Origin: Anaeramoeba flamelloides
Lineage: Eukaryota > Metamonada > Anaeramoebidae
DNA: 64,000 nucleotides
Reading direction: 5' to 3'
NCBI GenBank assembly: GCA_027625915.1
Contig: JANTQA010000051.1
Span: forward strand, 2,604,501 to 2,668,500
Each line of letters begins with the position of its first letter. The first letter of the stretch is position 1. The notes beneath the pieces are model-generated. The model did no database searches, had not been told where the DNA came from, and was given only the letters and a program-made list of their open reading frames with translations. A program made the position numbers and the translations under genes. Below are positions 1 to 14,993 of this stretch, one piece after another.

Positions 1-2041
<2,041 letters not shown>

Positions 2042-2324
2042 GGGCAAAGAAAATTTGTCAAAGTTGTTATTAGGTCTGATGAAAAGGAAAGATAAATTTA
2101 TCAATCTTATCAAAAACAAAAAAATATATTTTTTTACATGGTTCTTAATATATTTTTATTTATTGTTTGTTAATCTTGAAAATAATTTGTTTTTAAATTC
2201 AGTTTATTGACAAATAAAAATTTATCAAAGTCAAAATGTGCCATTTAAAATAAAAGTACAAACAATAAAAATACCGTGGTGATTCTCGAAAATACCTTAA
2301 AAACACAATTTCAAAAATTGTGAC

Positions 2325-2530
2325 TCAGATGGAATAGTAAATTGAAAAAAAAATACCCCCTTTAGTATTCAAGAACAACAAATAATTAAATATGATTTTT
2401 AATTCACTTTTAACCCGTTCTAAATATATAAAAAACTTATATTTTAAAAATTAAAAAAAAATAAAACCAAAAACTAAAAAAAATTGAGTTGCAATTTCTG
2501 AAATTAGGATTACCATTTTTTTATTACCAA
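2325..2530 (-). repeat. Repeat family I, copy 1
   Basis: About 200 bp shared in inverted orientation with 3345-3570 and 15110-15350, and in the same orientation with 61490-61690. Shared core: an interrupted poly-A, TTCAAGAACAA, AATTCACTTTTAA, TTCTAAATATATAAAA and AAACCAAAAACTAAAAAAA. Outer ends of several copies carry a GACTCA/TGAGTC-like inverted pair next to TTTTTGAAAT. It looks like a non-autonomous inverted-repeat element; no coding frame is shared among copies. Confidence 0.65.
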
Positions 2531-2659
2531 TCTTTTACTGAAAAAAGTTACTAAGAAGATTTTTTCTCTATAATTAAATTCATTTTAAAAGACAATACAT
2601 AGTCTCAATTTCCTGAGTGATTATTTGTCTTTTCGATGATCTTTTTAATTTTACATAAT

Positions 2660-2825
2660 CTTTTATGAAAAAAAAAAGAAAAATAAGAATCAAAAAAAAA
2701 AAAAGTATAAAAAAAAAAAAGTATAAGAAAAAAAAACCAAAAAAAGAATAGGATAAAAAAAAAAAGAATTAGAAAAAAAAAACAAAAGAAAAAAAAAATT
2801 TGAAAAAAAAAACGATAATTTGCAA
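2660..2825. repeat. A-rich low-complexity tract
   Basis: Successive runs of 8-12 A separated by short G/T/C interruptions, about 160 bp. No coding signal. Confidence 0.85.
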
Positions 2826-3344
2826 AATTAGAGAAAATGATTCTGATCCAAAAATAAGATAATATTTTTTTATAAGGATACAGGATAAACTCTCAAAAAA
2901 ATTCCCATTAACATACTAAAATATATCAAAATTTTTGAAAAATAGTTTAAATTCGAGAGAAATATCCTAGTATCAAATAACTCCCCTTTCTAAAAAATTT
3001 AGATGTTTTATTAATGGGTGGAAACCTTTGTTGATTTTTATACCACTTTTCTTATCAAAATAATTCTTTAATTTGGTAGATTAGAATCCCTCTTTTCATA
3101 TTTAGTCATTTTAAATTTTCTTTTCGTTTTTTTGATGAGAAGTATTTTCACTTTTTAGATTCATTTTTTTTTTTTTTTCAAAATTGTATTTTTTTTGTTT
3201 TCACTTTTTTATAAGAAATAAATTTGAATAAAGAAAAAACGTTTGAAAATAAAGGAATCTTGGGGAATATATAATTTATTTTCAAAAGGTTTTAATTATT
3301 AGCAAAAAATCTTCTTGTAAACTTTTTTTTGTTAAAATTTCAGA

Positions 3345-3570
3345 AATAAAAAATCTTTAATACTCATTTCGAAAATTGTAACTCATTTTTTTTGAAAATT
3401 TTTGGTTTTATTTTTTTGGATTTTTAAAATATAAGGTTTTTATATATTTAGAATGGTTTAAAAGTGAAGTACAAATCAGTTTTAAGTAATGTTTTTTCTT
3501 CAATACTAAAGGAGATATTTTTTTTTTTTTCAATTTATTATTTCGAGTGGGTTGTAATTTTTGAAATGGG
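3345..3570 (+). repeat. Repeat family I, copy 2
   Basis: Reverse-complement relative of the copy at 2325-2530 and close to 15110-15350 in the same orientation (shared TTAATACTCATTTC, TTTTGGTTTTATTTTTTT, TATATATTTAGAATG, AAAGTGAA, TTCAATTTATTATTTC). With copy 1 it makes an inverted pair about 0.8 kb apart. Confidence 0.65.
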
Positions 3571-3708
3571 GTTTACATTTTTTATTAATCAAAGAATTTT
3601 AAGTTATTCGTCAAGCCCAATAAGAGAAAATCCATTACTTTTGCGAATTATATATTAATTAAAAACAACCAAACAAATTAATGGTAGAGCAGTGAAAAAA
3701 ATACCGGA

Positions 3709-4156
3709 CATGAAAAAAATCCCTGACAAGATTTTGAATTGTGAATATTAGTAAAATTTTTGTCTAATTTCATTTGTTGACAATCAAATTCCTTTTTTTA
3801 AGAATCGAACTTTTTCAATTATAACTCCCCCACTTATTAGAATGATGATTGATGAAATCGCACTTGTTCAAAACACTATTCAATCAATCAAAAAAACAAG
3901 AAGATAAATTATCATTTTCCAAACTCTAGTAAACCTCAATAAAACTGGATTGTTTTTCAAAAAAAGTTGATCAACATTAGGCTATCAAACAATTACTCGA
4001 GTATTCTAGAGACACCTTACTTTGATGGACTTTAGGTAGGTTTATTACTAATCTCATAAAAAAAAATGGTTATTTATAATAAGGGTTTCATTGAAATTAT
4101 ACAAAAATTTTTACTAATACTCACAATTAAAAATCTTGTCCGGGATTTTTTTCCCT
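3709..4156. mobile_element. Non-autonomous element H1 with long terminal inverted repeats
   Basis: The left end AAAAAAATCCCTGACAAG and the following 45 bases reappear as the reverse complement at the right end (TTGTCCGGGATTTTTTT preceded by CTCACAATTAAAAATC), giving terminal inverted repeats of roughly 65 bp around a 310-bp core. The core is shared with 47370-47760 and in inverse with 43890-44130. No transposase frame. Superfamily not assignable by eye. Confidence 0.75.
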
Positions 4157-6731
4157 ACTATATTTATAATTGAAATTTGAACATATGGTAATTATTGAAA
4201 ATTTCTTCTTATTTTTTATTGATTCAATTGTTATGTAAAGGGGGGATAAATATTTTAAAAGTGTATAAAAAGAAAAAAATCTTAGTATACTAATTTTAAA
4301 TATAAGTAGTTTGAAATTATTTTCAATGATTACTACTTGTAGAATTTATGCTTAAATAGCCAATTTTCCTTTTGATATTTAAATCCATGAACATCTCAGT
4401 TTGTAATTTATAATTATCCAGTTCCAATAATATATATATACCTTAATTGCATAATAAAAGTCCTATTTTTTTTTTTTTTTTATACTTTTTTTAATTTTAT
4501 TTTTGGATAAAAGCAGTATATTTCTAGTGTATATAACTTAATAGTAAAAAGGTAATTTTTTTATTATCATAAATTACTTCAATTTATAAAAATATTTATC
4601 TTCAAATTTTGATTTTTAATGGGTCAACAATTTTGAAATGGGGATTTATATTTATATAAATGTATATTTATGAATGTTTCACTTAAGGTAATATTGAAAA
4701 AATAATAAAAGAAAGTGAAAACAAAAAATCTTTAAAATAGCAAAAAAAAAATATAAATTAGGGTACCCAGTTCCCCACTCTGAGAGTTCGTGTCTAGGTT
4801 TTTTTTAATTCAAAAGAATTGAACAAAATCAAAGATTTTACTCCATTCCCCACAAATTAAAAAAACCTAACAACAGTGAAATACCAATTATTAATAACGG
4901 AATGTGGAATTTTTATCTATAACCGATAAAATTTCTATCAGGTTTTTATCCTCATGTGCATTCAGGACATGGATAGTTTATATTTGGTCATGAAAATGAT
5001 AAATTTATTTTTTATATTAATTTTAATTATTTTTCTTCTTCTCTTTTTTTTTATTTGATAATTTTTCTTTAAGTACTCCTTTCTATAAATAAATAAATAT
5101 TTATGAATATTTTCAAGTTTGAGATAATTTTTGTATTTTTAATTGAAATCAATTATATTTTTTATGAAAAGTTATTTCAAGACTTTGTGGCTTTTATTTT
5201 TAAAATATTTTTTTGTATACTTTTTTCATAACAATAAGATTTTTTTCTTCTTCAAAGAAAATATTTTTTTTTCGAATAATTAAGTTGAATTTTTTACTTT
5301 TTGAATCTAGTAAAAATTATATCAAACTTTTCAAAACAAGAATAATGTATGAAAAATGAATTAAACAGCAAATTTGGTTTTAAAGTGCATGTATTTAAAC
5401 CCCATTTTCCAATTTCAAGATATAGTAATGTTTTTTTTTTTTTTTGTATTTGATATTAAATTTCAAAGAATGATTTACTTTCGGTTATAAGTCCAGTAAG
5501 GTTTGATTATTAAAAAAATCTAAAAATTAAAAACAAGAAACTAAAGCTTTTCTCAAAAAAGAAGTCTATTTTTTCCAGTTAATTTTCCAGAAAAAGGGCA
5601 AAATCAATAAAGTAAAAAATATAAATTTTTTTGAAGAAATTCAATTCTTAATTTGAATTTTTCATAAAAGGCCAATCCATTAAATTTTAAATTGATTTAA
5701 CCTTATGTGTGCTATTAATTGGTGAATTGGGTGTTGTAATTATAAAAGGATCAGAAAAAAGAAGATATGAATTTAATTTGTATAAACTACTTTTCAAAAT
5801 CTGAAATGTTTTTTTTTTAATAATTAAAAAAGAAAACGCAATTTTCGGAAACAATAATTAACCTTGTTTTTTTTTAATATCTTGTTATTTCGCAAAAGTC
5901 GCAAAAATAAATGAAATATATGGCATATTTTAACTTGTGTTTGAAATCAAAATGGGTTTGAATCTAAGTGTGTTTTCTGTTTTTCCATTTTTACAGTCTT
6001 ATTGTAATTTAGTTTATTAACTGGCTCTATGTACTATTAATTGAAAATAAATTTCAATTGGTTTTCCAAAAAAAAAAACAGAAAAGAATAATTAGAGAAA
6101 TCATCCCAGTCCTCACTTAAAAGTGTGAAATCAAAAATATAATCAAATTCAAGGAGGCTGGTAACCCTTATTTACTTTTTTTTTACCAAAAGGTTTTATA
6201 GTAAGTGTTTACACAAAGTTGGGATTAAACCCGTAATGACAACTCATTTATAATCTTTAGAGAAATGAGTTATCATTTTTCAAAGAAATCGTTTTTCCCA
6301 ATGAAATTTTCAGATGAAAAAGATCTAAATTCTTTTGGTTTTTGGAATTTTTTGATGATCAAAAAATAAAAAAAGAAATATTTTGTCAAAAGCGTTTTTA
6401 TTTTTAAGAAAACCAACTTTTCTGATCTTTTTAAGGTATTCTTTATGAATGTACAGACATGGAACTTTATAATTATTTAAAAAACACAGAAATAAATCAA
6501 ATATTTAATACTTGAAGATCTAAAATTAAGGTTCTTTTCTATTCCATTCTCAATATTTATCCAATTTCTTGAAATCTAAAAGATTAAGTAAAGATTATTT
6601 TTCAAATATTAAGAGTATAAATAAACAACAAAGAAGTATTATTATTAAAATCAGTAATTTGAAAATATCTAATATTTTTTTTTTTCTTCAAATTATTAAT
6701 TTTTATTAAACATGATTTCTGAATTATTTAG
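4157..6731. other. Gene-poor A+T-rich stretch
   Basis: Apart from the small foldback element at 4790-4877, I find only homopolymer runs and A+T-rich filler. No frame has convincing codon structure. Confidence 0.55.
4790..4877. mobile_element. Small foldback element of family F, copy 1
   Basis: Starts GTGTCTAGGTTTTTTTTAAT and ends AATTAAAAAAACCTAACAAC, an imperfect inverted repeat of about 20 bp around a 45-bp loop. The same termini bound the better-preserved copy inside the LINE fragment at 31117-31206. Confidence 0.7.
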
Positions 6732-7067
6732 ATTTTTTTGTTTGAAATTGTTAATTTTTATTAAACTATTTTACTTTTCTGATAAGTCCTCAAGGATCAT
6801 GAAACTTGGAAGAGATATTTTCAGTTTTTCGTAACACCCTATTATATTTAAAAAAGATGGGAAGATGTTAGGAGTAGAAACATCAAGAGAAAATCAGAAA
6901 AACTTTTTCAAAATTCTAACAAACCCAAACATCTTCAATGGTTTATTAAATGGAATATGTTTTTATTTTATTCACTAAATATATTGATCAAGTTTCTTGA
7001 TCCTTGAGTCCTTATCAGAAAAGTAAAACTGTTCATTAAAAAATAACAATTTCAAACAAAAAACATG
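6732..7067. repeat. Foldback element G, about 335 bp
   Basis: About 70 bp at 6732-6803 (TTTGTTTGAAATTGTTA, TTTTACTTTTCTGATAAG, CTCAAGGATCA) returns as the reverse complement at 6997-7067 (TGATCCTTGAGTCCTTATC, AGAAAAGTAAAAC, AACAATTTCAAACAAA). The 190-bp centre is unique in the window. The arms differ at scattered positions, so this is an old insertion or inverted duplication. No coding capacity. Confidence 0.8.
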
Positions 7068-9395
7068 AAAAATTTGTAAATCATTTTTGAACATGTGAAG
7101 TTTTATTTATTTAGAATCCTTTAAAAAATAGAGAAATAATGGTAAAGTTTATTGGTACATTTAATCCTTGGATATATAATAATTCACTAAAGAATTAAGA
7201 TTGTGTTATTAATTCATAATTTACAATTCTCAAATTAAAAAGTATTTCTTTCGATTCTAAGTTGAAATTTCCATGTTTTTAAAGTGTATTTTCAGAGAAT
7301 TTTCAATTTATTGGGTTTGGTTTTTTATATCCCAATTTTTTTTTGAGAAACAAACAGAAAAAATGATGATTTCGAACTTTTCATTTATCAAATGAAATTA
7401 AATTTTTTTCAAATTTTAAAATAATTATTCTAATTTTTTTTAAATTAGGAAGATTGTTTATTCTGAGGTATTTCGAGAAATTAGTGGCTTCATTTTTAAA
7501 AGGTATTTTTGGATACTTTCTCCAAACTCAAGATTTCAATCTTCTGCATAGAAAAAATAAATTTTTTTTTGACTAATTTGGAAAAAAGTTTGGATTTGTG
7601 TGCTTTTACAAAAATGGGAAAAATGGATCAAACATTAAAAACGAAGAATTCATTACTGAAAAATCGATTTAAGGGTGGGTTTGAATTTGTGTTATCAGTT
7701 TTTAAATTTGAATCTTTTGTAAAATTATTTTAAATTAGTTATTAAATTTGCATAAATATTTTTTTTTCATTTATTCTTCCCTGACTAATAGAACAAAGAA
7801 GCTAAATTTTGAGATCCCAGAAACATTTTTTTTGGCAAGTTTATGAAAATATTTGTCTATTTATTTTTCAATTAACTAATCATATTTAAAAAAAAAGCAA
7901 ACATGCAAAGGAGGATCATAAGTTACACTCAATTTCGAGTAACAATTTATTTCAAAATGAAAAGAGAAAAAAAAAAAAAAGAACACCAAACAATTACCTT
8001 TCAAGTGTCAAGTCAATATTTTTCGTTGACAATACAAAAGGATTGTTATGTGGATTTAGATCCAAAAAAAGATCCTAATTCACTTAAAAATGGCTGTTAA
8101 TACCATTGAATTCTAAAATCTATCATTCTTGAAATATCTTATTTTTGACACTTGCCATTAGACTAAATTAATTTTATCAAAAAAAGTTAATTGTAAAAAA
8201 AAACAATTTTATGAATTTTGAAGAACAGTTAACTTAAAGTATTCAATAATTTCAATCCGTGGCAAGATTTAACAAAGACTAAATATTTGCAAAAAGTGTA
8301 AAAATTGCTGGTAAATTGGAAAATTCGATTGAAAAAAGAATAAAAGTTAAATAATATTTCAAAAAAGATCCTCTTTTCTCTATAAGTATTTTGAACAACT
8401 TTTTTTTGAGAATAGTTTGTCTTAATTTTGAGAAGATTGGATCCTAACCTTTTTGTAATTTGAACAGAAGGGTTTGATGTATTATTTTTGAATGAAAAAA
8501 AAACTGTTATTTTTTTCCAAATAGCAAATTTGAATCATTTGCAAAAAGGAAGAAATAATTAATCATGATTTTTATTATCCTAAAAGTGTTTTTTAATCTG
8601 TTTGTTTAGTGAGTAGTTTTAATTTTTCAATAGTAATTTAAGGGAATAGAATCTGTGACCAAAGTAAATAAAATTCTATTTAAAATAATTTCGTAGTGAA
8701 AAAAAGAACAACTGATTTCAACACTTTCTGTGAAGACTAAATCCCCAAATAAACAATTAAAATACAAAGTCTTTTTTTTAGGATTGTTTATAATGTAACA
8801 ATAGGATATTTATAGAAGCTGATTTCTGATTACTGATTAGTTGGGTGAGTTAAAAACAAAATTCGTTTTGGGTAAGTGGCTGACTTTTTCAATTTGTTCG
8901 AATAAGATTAATAAACATTATATTGTAAAAATCACTTTTTTTGTTTAAGAGAGAATTATGAAGAGACTTAATTTGGAGCTTCTAGTTCAGAGAGTGAAAA
9001 CACACAGTGAATCATTCGTTTTGGAAACTTAATTTCTGTTTGACAATTTTGAGTTTTTGTATTTTTAGAAAAACAATTTTTTCCAAGATGCAGGAAAGAG
9101 GTCTTGAAAATCAAATAACCCCAGTACATAAGTATGGTTCAACTCAAAGTGTTTTAATAAAGGAGAAAAAATTCTTCTTAATAAAAAAATAAATTTCAAT
9201 TAACGATTAATCTCAACTTTTCTTTTGACAAAAAATCGAAATACAAGTCATATTTTCTGTAAAAATTAAAACTCTCGTTGCTCACAGAAACATAATTTTT
9301 TGAGTTTTAATTGGCACCGTTCATTAGCGTCTCCCAAAAGCCACTTTTAAGTTGATCAAAATTCTATCTATCTTGAGTTACATTAAAAAAAGAAG
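7068..9395. other. A+T-rich stretch with weak open frames only
   Basis: The frames at 7903-8100 (65 codons, a more balanced composition after a Lys run) and 9007-9192 are the only ones not wholly low-complexity. Neither has a recognisable domain or clear splice partners, so no gene is called. Confidence 0.5.
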
Positions 9396-9876
9396 TACAG
9401 TGATCAAAATAATGCGTGCACAACGACTATAATCCGTGTTTCAAAATATTATCCGTGCTTTTTTTTATTCTTGTACCAATGTAACATCCAATCAACTACC
9501 AAATAGTATACCTGGGCTCAAATCAATTTTGAAAGTAAAGGTCTGGTTATTTTCAGTAAAATTTAAATTATTCATGCAAATAGTTGAAAATTTTCCATAA
9601 TATTCACAATTTTTTTGAATTTTTTTGTTTTTTTGATTATGATAAAAATTTTAAAAAATTAACTCTATTTTTTGAGATAAATTTGCAATTTGATCCTTTA
9701 TTTTTAGAATTTCTTTTTAAATAAAAGAACTTTAAGAAACCAACACCATATTTTTTTCGGGTTTATTATTGGTTTCTTTGATTGGTTAATGTTTAGGTCT
9801 TCTATAACAAAAAAACACACTTTTTATTTTGAAACACGCAGTAAATTTTTTTGCACGCTTTATTTTGACTACAGTA
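9396..9876 (+). mobile_element. Tc1/mariner-like MITE, family E copy 1 (about 480 bp)
   Basis: Termini are TACAGTGATCAAAATAATGC on the left and, as the reverse complement of the right end, TACTGTAGTCAAAATAAAGC; both continue GTGC. Each end starts at a TA, the target of Tc1/mariner and pogo transposons. A second inner tract reads AATCCGTGTTTCAAAATATT. There is no transposase frame, so it would have been mobilised in trans. A copy in opposite orientation spans 30354-32624 and a diverged one lies near 27500-27870. Confidence 0.85.
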
Positions 9877-11896
9877 TGTGTAAAAATTTATTTGAATGAG
9901 AATTTCGAATTCATTTCCAAACAGTTAACATGGATAAGGTGGGTTTGTTGATGTAATACACTAGAAAATGAAAAGTTGACAAAATTGTGACAACTATTGA
10001 CAAAAAAGTGAAAACTAAAGATTAAAAAAAAATTTGAGTTCAATCAATGATAAGAATCAACCAAGTTGTTTTCAGACACTAATCAGAATTAATGCAAAAA
10101 AGTATGAAAAAAATTTTATAGCAAGATTTAAAATGGCAATAAACCAATTTGTAGAACTAAAAACAAGACGTTTGTTTTGTTAACTATTTGATCCAAACTT
10201 GCTAGATTGTGTTGAATCTCATTTGAAAAAAAATTTCATTTTTTGAAGTAAGAACAGTAAAAATTGCCATAAAACAATGATCATGGAACCCCATGTTTCT
10301 GGAGGGGGTGGTGAGTTTACCAATTACTGGTGAAGAAGAGAATTTTTAGACAAAAAATGGAAAAGATTATTTTTTTTAAAAGTAAGAAAAATTGTTAAAA
10401 GATGCAAGGTATTTTTTTTTTTAACAAAATCCCACTTTAAGAACTAATTCTTAACAGTCAACGTCATCTTGGTTCCACAGTTGGGTGGTTTGGGTCTATT
10501 TCTTTTCAAACCCTCAGCAAATTACGAATATTTCATCATTAAATGTGAAGCAATCCAACACGTGTTTATATTCTTAGGGGCAACATGAACAAAACAATTC
10601 TTTTTCTTTCAGGTAAAATAATAAACTGTGTTGTCGTTTTTAGTCTTCAAAATCTCGAGAGTCAATTGAATGAAACTTTTATTTCCAACACAAAGTTAAA
10701 GTAATTCAGTTTTCCTTTTTTTAATATTTTTTTTCTCCATTCTCACCAATTCCTCAAAAACAAAAAGGGATTCTTTCCATTCCGATGAACTTTCGAGAAA
10801 CTATGATTTTTTTTTCATTTATTAAATAGAGAAATTCTAAAAAATGTTGAAAAGATTGTTGTTTCATTCAGTTTTACCAAATAGCTAAAAAGAATACTTT
10901 ATTTGCTTTTTTCTTGTACTTCTTAAGAAATTTTTTGATTCACCTGAAAAAATGGAAATAAATAAAGTTGTTGTGAATGTTAATTCTTTAAAGTAATATT
11001 TTTTCAACATTTCTGATATAGCAATACAAAAAAATTTTTGAGAATTCGAAAAAAATAAAACTAAATGGATATTTCTAAGGGATAAAAACTTTACAAAAAA
11101 TCCACATTTAAAAAGTTAATGAGTTCAAATGAAACCCATCTTGAGTGATTTCTCAAAACAATGATGTCAAAAGATCTTTGCAAAGTTCCCTTCATAAGCA
11201 TTTTCGATACAAACAACAATTTTTCTTTGAAATTCATTTCTTAATTCGGATAACACTTTTATAAAACTTGTTGTCCACTTCCGTGGATTTAATCCATCAC
11301 ATTTTGAGTAAATTAAGGGGTTGATAAAAATTTTTTTTTCAAAAAAGAATGATAATTTTTTTATTTTACCATAATGAGAAATACAAAGTTCCTCTTGCCT
11401 TCAAATCAAAATAAACCAAATGGTGATTCTGTTAAACCAATAAATCTTCCCTACAAGTTTTGTGGTTCACTCATTTTTCAAATTGTTTTACTCAGATTTG
11501 AAGAAAGATTTTCTTGATTTGTGAGAAAAGAATCTTGACAAAAGAAATCCGTCTCCAAATTATTCATTGATAAGAGCTGTTTGAAAAGAAGATTTTCAAG
11601 AAGTAAAAGAAAAATATGGATATTTCACCCAAAATTTAATTTTTTGGAATTTCTTGACAATATGTAACAAATATCGAGATCCAAATTGGAAGAATAAATC
11701 CCATCGTTTATTTTCCACACAACACTGTCAAAACGAAGTTTTTTTAACAAGTTTTGTGTGTATTAAATAAATCATTTATTTTTAAGTTTCTTTAATTAGC
11801 AAATTGAAAAATATTTTGTTATTTTTAATTTTTTTTTTTTTGTAAAAGATCTTGGTTTTAAACAACAAGAGTTAACTGATTAAAAAACAAAACACG
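9877..11896. other. Upstream region of the cyclin gene
   Basis: Mostly A+T-rich. The part at 10260-10720 and around 11200-11500 is more mixed in base composition than the first 9 kb and contains short open stretches, but I could not assemble a gene. It may hold 5' regulatory sequence or a decayed gene. Confidence 0.4.
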
Positions 11897-14304
11897 ATGA
11901 CACTTGCCTGTCCACCAAACTGTGATCCAACAAGCTTTGATTCCTATATGAAAAAAACTGGAGAGAAATTGAATTTTTCAAGAAGAAGAAAAAGGGAGTA
12001 CTTGGTCCAAGACTCTACAAATAATACCCACAGCGAACAGGGCAATGAGACACTGAAACTCACAAGCAAAAAAAGAAAAATCCTCCAAAAGAAGAATCAA
12101 AAATACAAGTTAAAATTCCCTGACCTTAAAAAAAAAGTTTCAAAGACCAACACCAAGGATACAAAAATTTATTATGATTCTATAGGTACTGTTCTCTTTC
12201 TTTCTTATTTTTTTTTTTCTTGTTTTCTTTTTAATGATGTATTTTGAGAGAAAAATATTTTTTTTTTTTATTTGAAAAACATTTTACTTTTTTTTTTTTT
12301 ATTTTTTTTTTTTCTTTTTGATTTTTTTTCTTTTTTCATTTTTATTTTTCATTTTTTCATTTTGACTTTGATACTTTTTTCATTTTTTCATTTTTTCATT
12401 TTTTGATTTTTTTGATTTTTTTCATTTTTTTCATTTTTTCATTTTTTCATTTTTTGATTTTTTTTATTTTTTTCTTTTTGATTCTCAAAAAAAATTGAAA
12501 AAATGTTTTTTTAATCACAGCCAATCTCGAAACAACAAACCGTATTTTTTGATCAAAAAATTACTTTTTGAAATTGATTATTTTTGTGAGAAGATGATCA
12601 ATCGAAAATTTGTTCCAACAAAGTCAACATAAACCAGAAAAAAATAACCCTTTATAGCATCAGGTCAAAATTGTCTCTTATTTGAGCTTCTTTTATTTAC
12701 TATCCATTTTTTTTTTTTTGGGTTCGAAATTGGACAATTCGAAAAAAACCATTTAAAGATCTCAATTTATATTACTGTTGCTATTGGAAATTTCAACGAA
12801 AGAGTTGAAGAAATCAAACTAAAGAGATATGACCACCAGTTTCTTCATGAAGACTTTTTACAATTCAAAAAAAAATTTGCAACAAATGCGATTTCTAAAA
12901 ACATAAAAGTACCTGTACAAATAATGCATTTTTTGTTTTCAATGTTAAATGTTTTTTGATCTTATTTAGATCAACTCTTAATTAAAATTTCAAGTTCCCA
13001 ATCACTTCAATTTAGTTTGTTCTTTTTTTTGATATTTAAAAGTAATATTTTTGAAAAAGTTGCACAAAAATCAAATTTCCATTTTTACACTTTTATTTGC
13101 ACTTTTCGTTCTAATTATTTTATTGCTTTTGTCCAGAATTTTTTTATTTGCTTTAAATACATCATTTTCCTCTTTAAACTTGAGTAAACGTTCATTTTTA
13201 CAAGAATATGACCCATTCAAAATAGACATCTTCTTCAAAAAATGATCTTTGTTTTTATAAAAAAAAACAATTATCTCTTAACAACAATTCTCTATCAAAA
13301 ACTTTTTGATTTTTTTGAGTTTTGTTAATAACAAAACACACTTCTTTTCTTTTTAGTCTTTACCATAACCTATTAACTTTTCATTTTTTTTTTTTTTTTT
13401 TGTTTTTGATCGAATTTTTTTTTGAAAATTTTCAAAAGATTATCAATTCAATGAGAACTTGCCTAAGGGAGTCGACAATTTAAATAAGGACTATTTTGGG
13501 ACACTTCATTATCTTAATGGGTACAGCAGCGAAATTTATGAAAACCTGAGGACGAGGGAAGAGAAGCACTTACCAAGCAGCGACTATATGGTTGCATGCC
13601 AACGGGATATTAACCAAGAGATGAGAGAGATTCTGATCGATTGGCTCTGTGATTTTGTGATGGGGATTGAGCTCCGCACAGACACCTTATTCTTGGCAAT
13701 AAACTATATGGATCGCTTTTTAAGTGTTAAGGAAGTCAGGAAGAAACACCTCCAATTGGTGGGGGTAACCTGCCTGTGGATTGCATCCAAGTACGAAGAA
13801 ATCGAGCCACCTAGCATTGAAGACTTTGTTTTCATCACGAAGGGATCCTGCAGTGCCTCCCAAATCCGCAAATGCGAGATTATTGTTCTGACAACACTGC
13901 GCTTTTCTTTGACCGTGACAACACCAAAGCCACTTTTAAGGTGGTATCTAAGGGCAGCAAAGGCGACCAAAAAATTGGTCTATCTCGCGAATTACCTCTG
14001 CGAAGTGCAATTGTACAAGTACCATTTCCTTAATTATAGCCCTTCAAAAATTGCTGCTAGTGCTGTTGCTGTCGCCCAATTGATCCTGCAACCCCACCTC
14101 AAATTTGAGGACATTTGGAGCAAAAATCTTCAATATTACTCCAGATACAGCTTCCACGATCTCAGCCCTTGCTGTAAACAGCTTTTAAATTTATACAAAG
14201 CGGCACCAAAATCAAAAAACCGCACAGTTTATAGAAAATACGCCAAAAAAAAGGGGCTCAGGGTTTCTGCTATTTCGTTGTCTGAAAATTTTAAATTTGA
14301 TTAA
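11897..14304 (+). CDS. A/B-type mitotic cyclin (two exons)
   Basis: Exon 1 is 11897-12185 and exon 2 is 13439-14304, joined in phase 1 (G+AT gives Asp97) across a GT...AG intron; the product is 384 aa. The cyclin box begins with MREILIDWL (residues 158-166), continues with DRFLSV (about 188-193) and KYEEIEPPS (from about 214), the signature of A/B-type cyclins that bind and activate a cyclin-dependent kinase. A second cyclin fold follows to about residue 350. The basic N-terminus has an RxxL at residues 33-36, a possible destruction box, without the usual downstream Asn spacing. Exon 2 is clearly richer in G+C than its surroundings. The start ATG follows A-rich leader sequence. The N-terminal exon is inferred from the matching splice phase; the cyclin identity is certain. 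Confidence 0.9.
12186..13438 (+). other. Intron of the cyclin gene (1253 bp)
   Basis: Donor GTACTG directly follows ...TCTATAG; acceptor is TTCAAAAG. The first 300 bp is a T-rich array dominated by CATTTTT/GATTTTT units (12240-12480). An open frame at 13051-13245 is Leu/Phe-rich and probably not coding, though an additional unrecognised exon cannot be excluded. Confidence 0.7.
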
Positions 14305-14954
14305 TTATTCACTTTTTTCTTTTCCTTTCTTTTCTTCCATTCCTCTTTTTTCTATATATTTTTGGATCCTGTATACACACATACATACACACATATATCG
14401 ATATACCGAATCCCCTTTAATTGAGAATTCCCTTTTTGAAATTTTTTTCAATAGTGAATAATTTTCTCGATTTAATATTGATTTTAAAATCAACCCCCCC
14501 CCTTTAAAATCATTGAACACAATTCATTTCTTAATGAATGAACGAAAATTTCTTTCCATTAAGTTTAATAGATTATTAAAGGAATTTTATTTCTAAACAA
14601 AACATTCTTTACATATAATAATCTATTTTTTTGTAATTTTCAAAATTTCAAGTTGGGGGAAAGATAATTCTTTTTATTGTTTTTTTTTAAAAACAAATTA
14701 TAAATAAATTTTAAACCCTTAAACATTTTCATAATCAAATTCAAGTGGATTTCTTTTTTTTTTTTTTTTTTTTTTGTTTTGAAACTAAACTAAACTATTT
14801 TTCAAAAATTTTGACTCACTTTATAATGTTAATGGGAGTTGTTTTGAGGGTTTATTCCAGTATTCTTTACAAAAAAATATTGTCAAATTTTTGGATCAGA
14901 ACCATTTTTTCTAATTTTGCATATTTTAGTTTTGCTTTTTCAAATTTTTGTTTT

Positions 14955-14993
<39 letters not shown>

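Noticed and set aside
12240-12480. Repeated CATTTTT/GATTTTT units as a possible CRISPR-like or satellite array
   Set aside because: Irregular T-rich low complexity without fixed unit length or spacers.
12715-12745. GGTTCGAAATT resembling a tRNA B box
   Set aside because: No A box or cloverleaf upstream; the sequence lies in the cyclin intron.
13051-13245. Possible extra cyclin exon
   Set aside because: Leu/Phe-rich, and the two called exons already join in phase with the expected structure.
13704-13970. 88-codon frame antisense to the cyclin
   Set aside because: Lies wholly within the opposite strand of the cyclin box; no domain.
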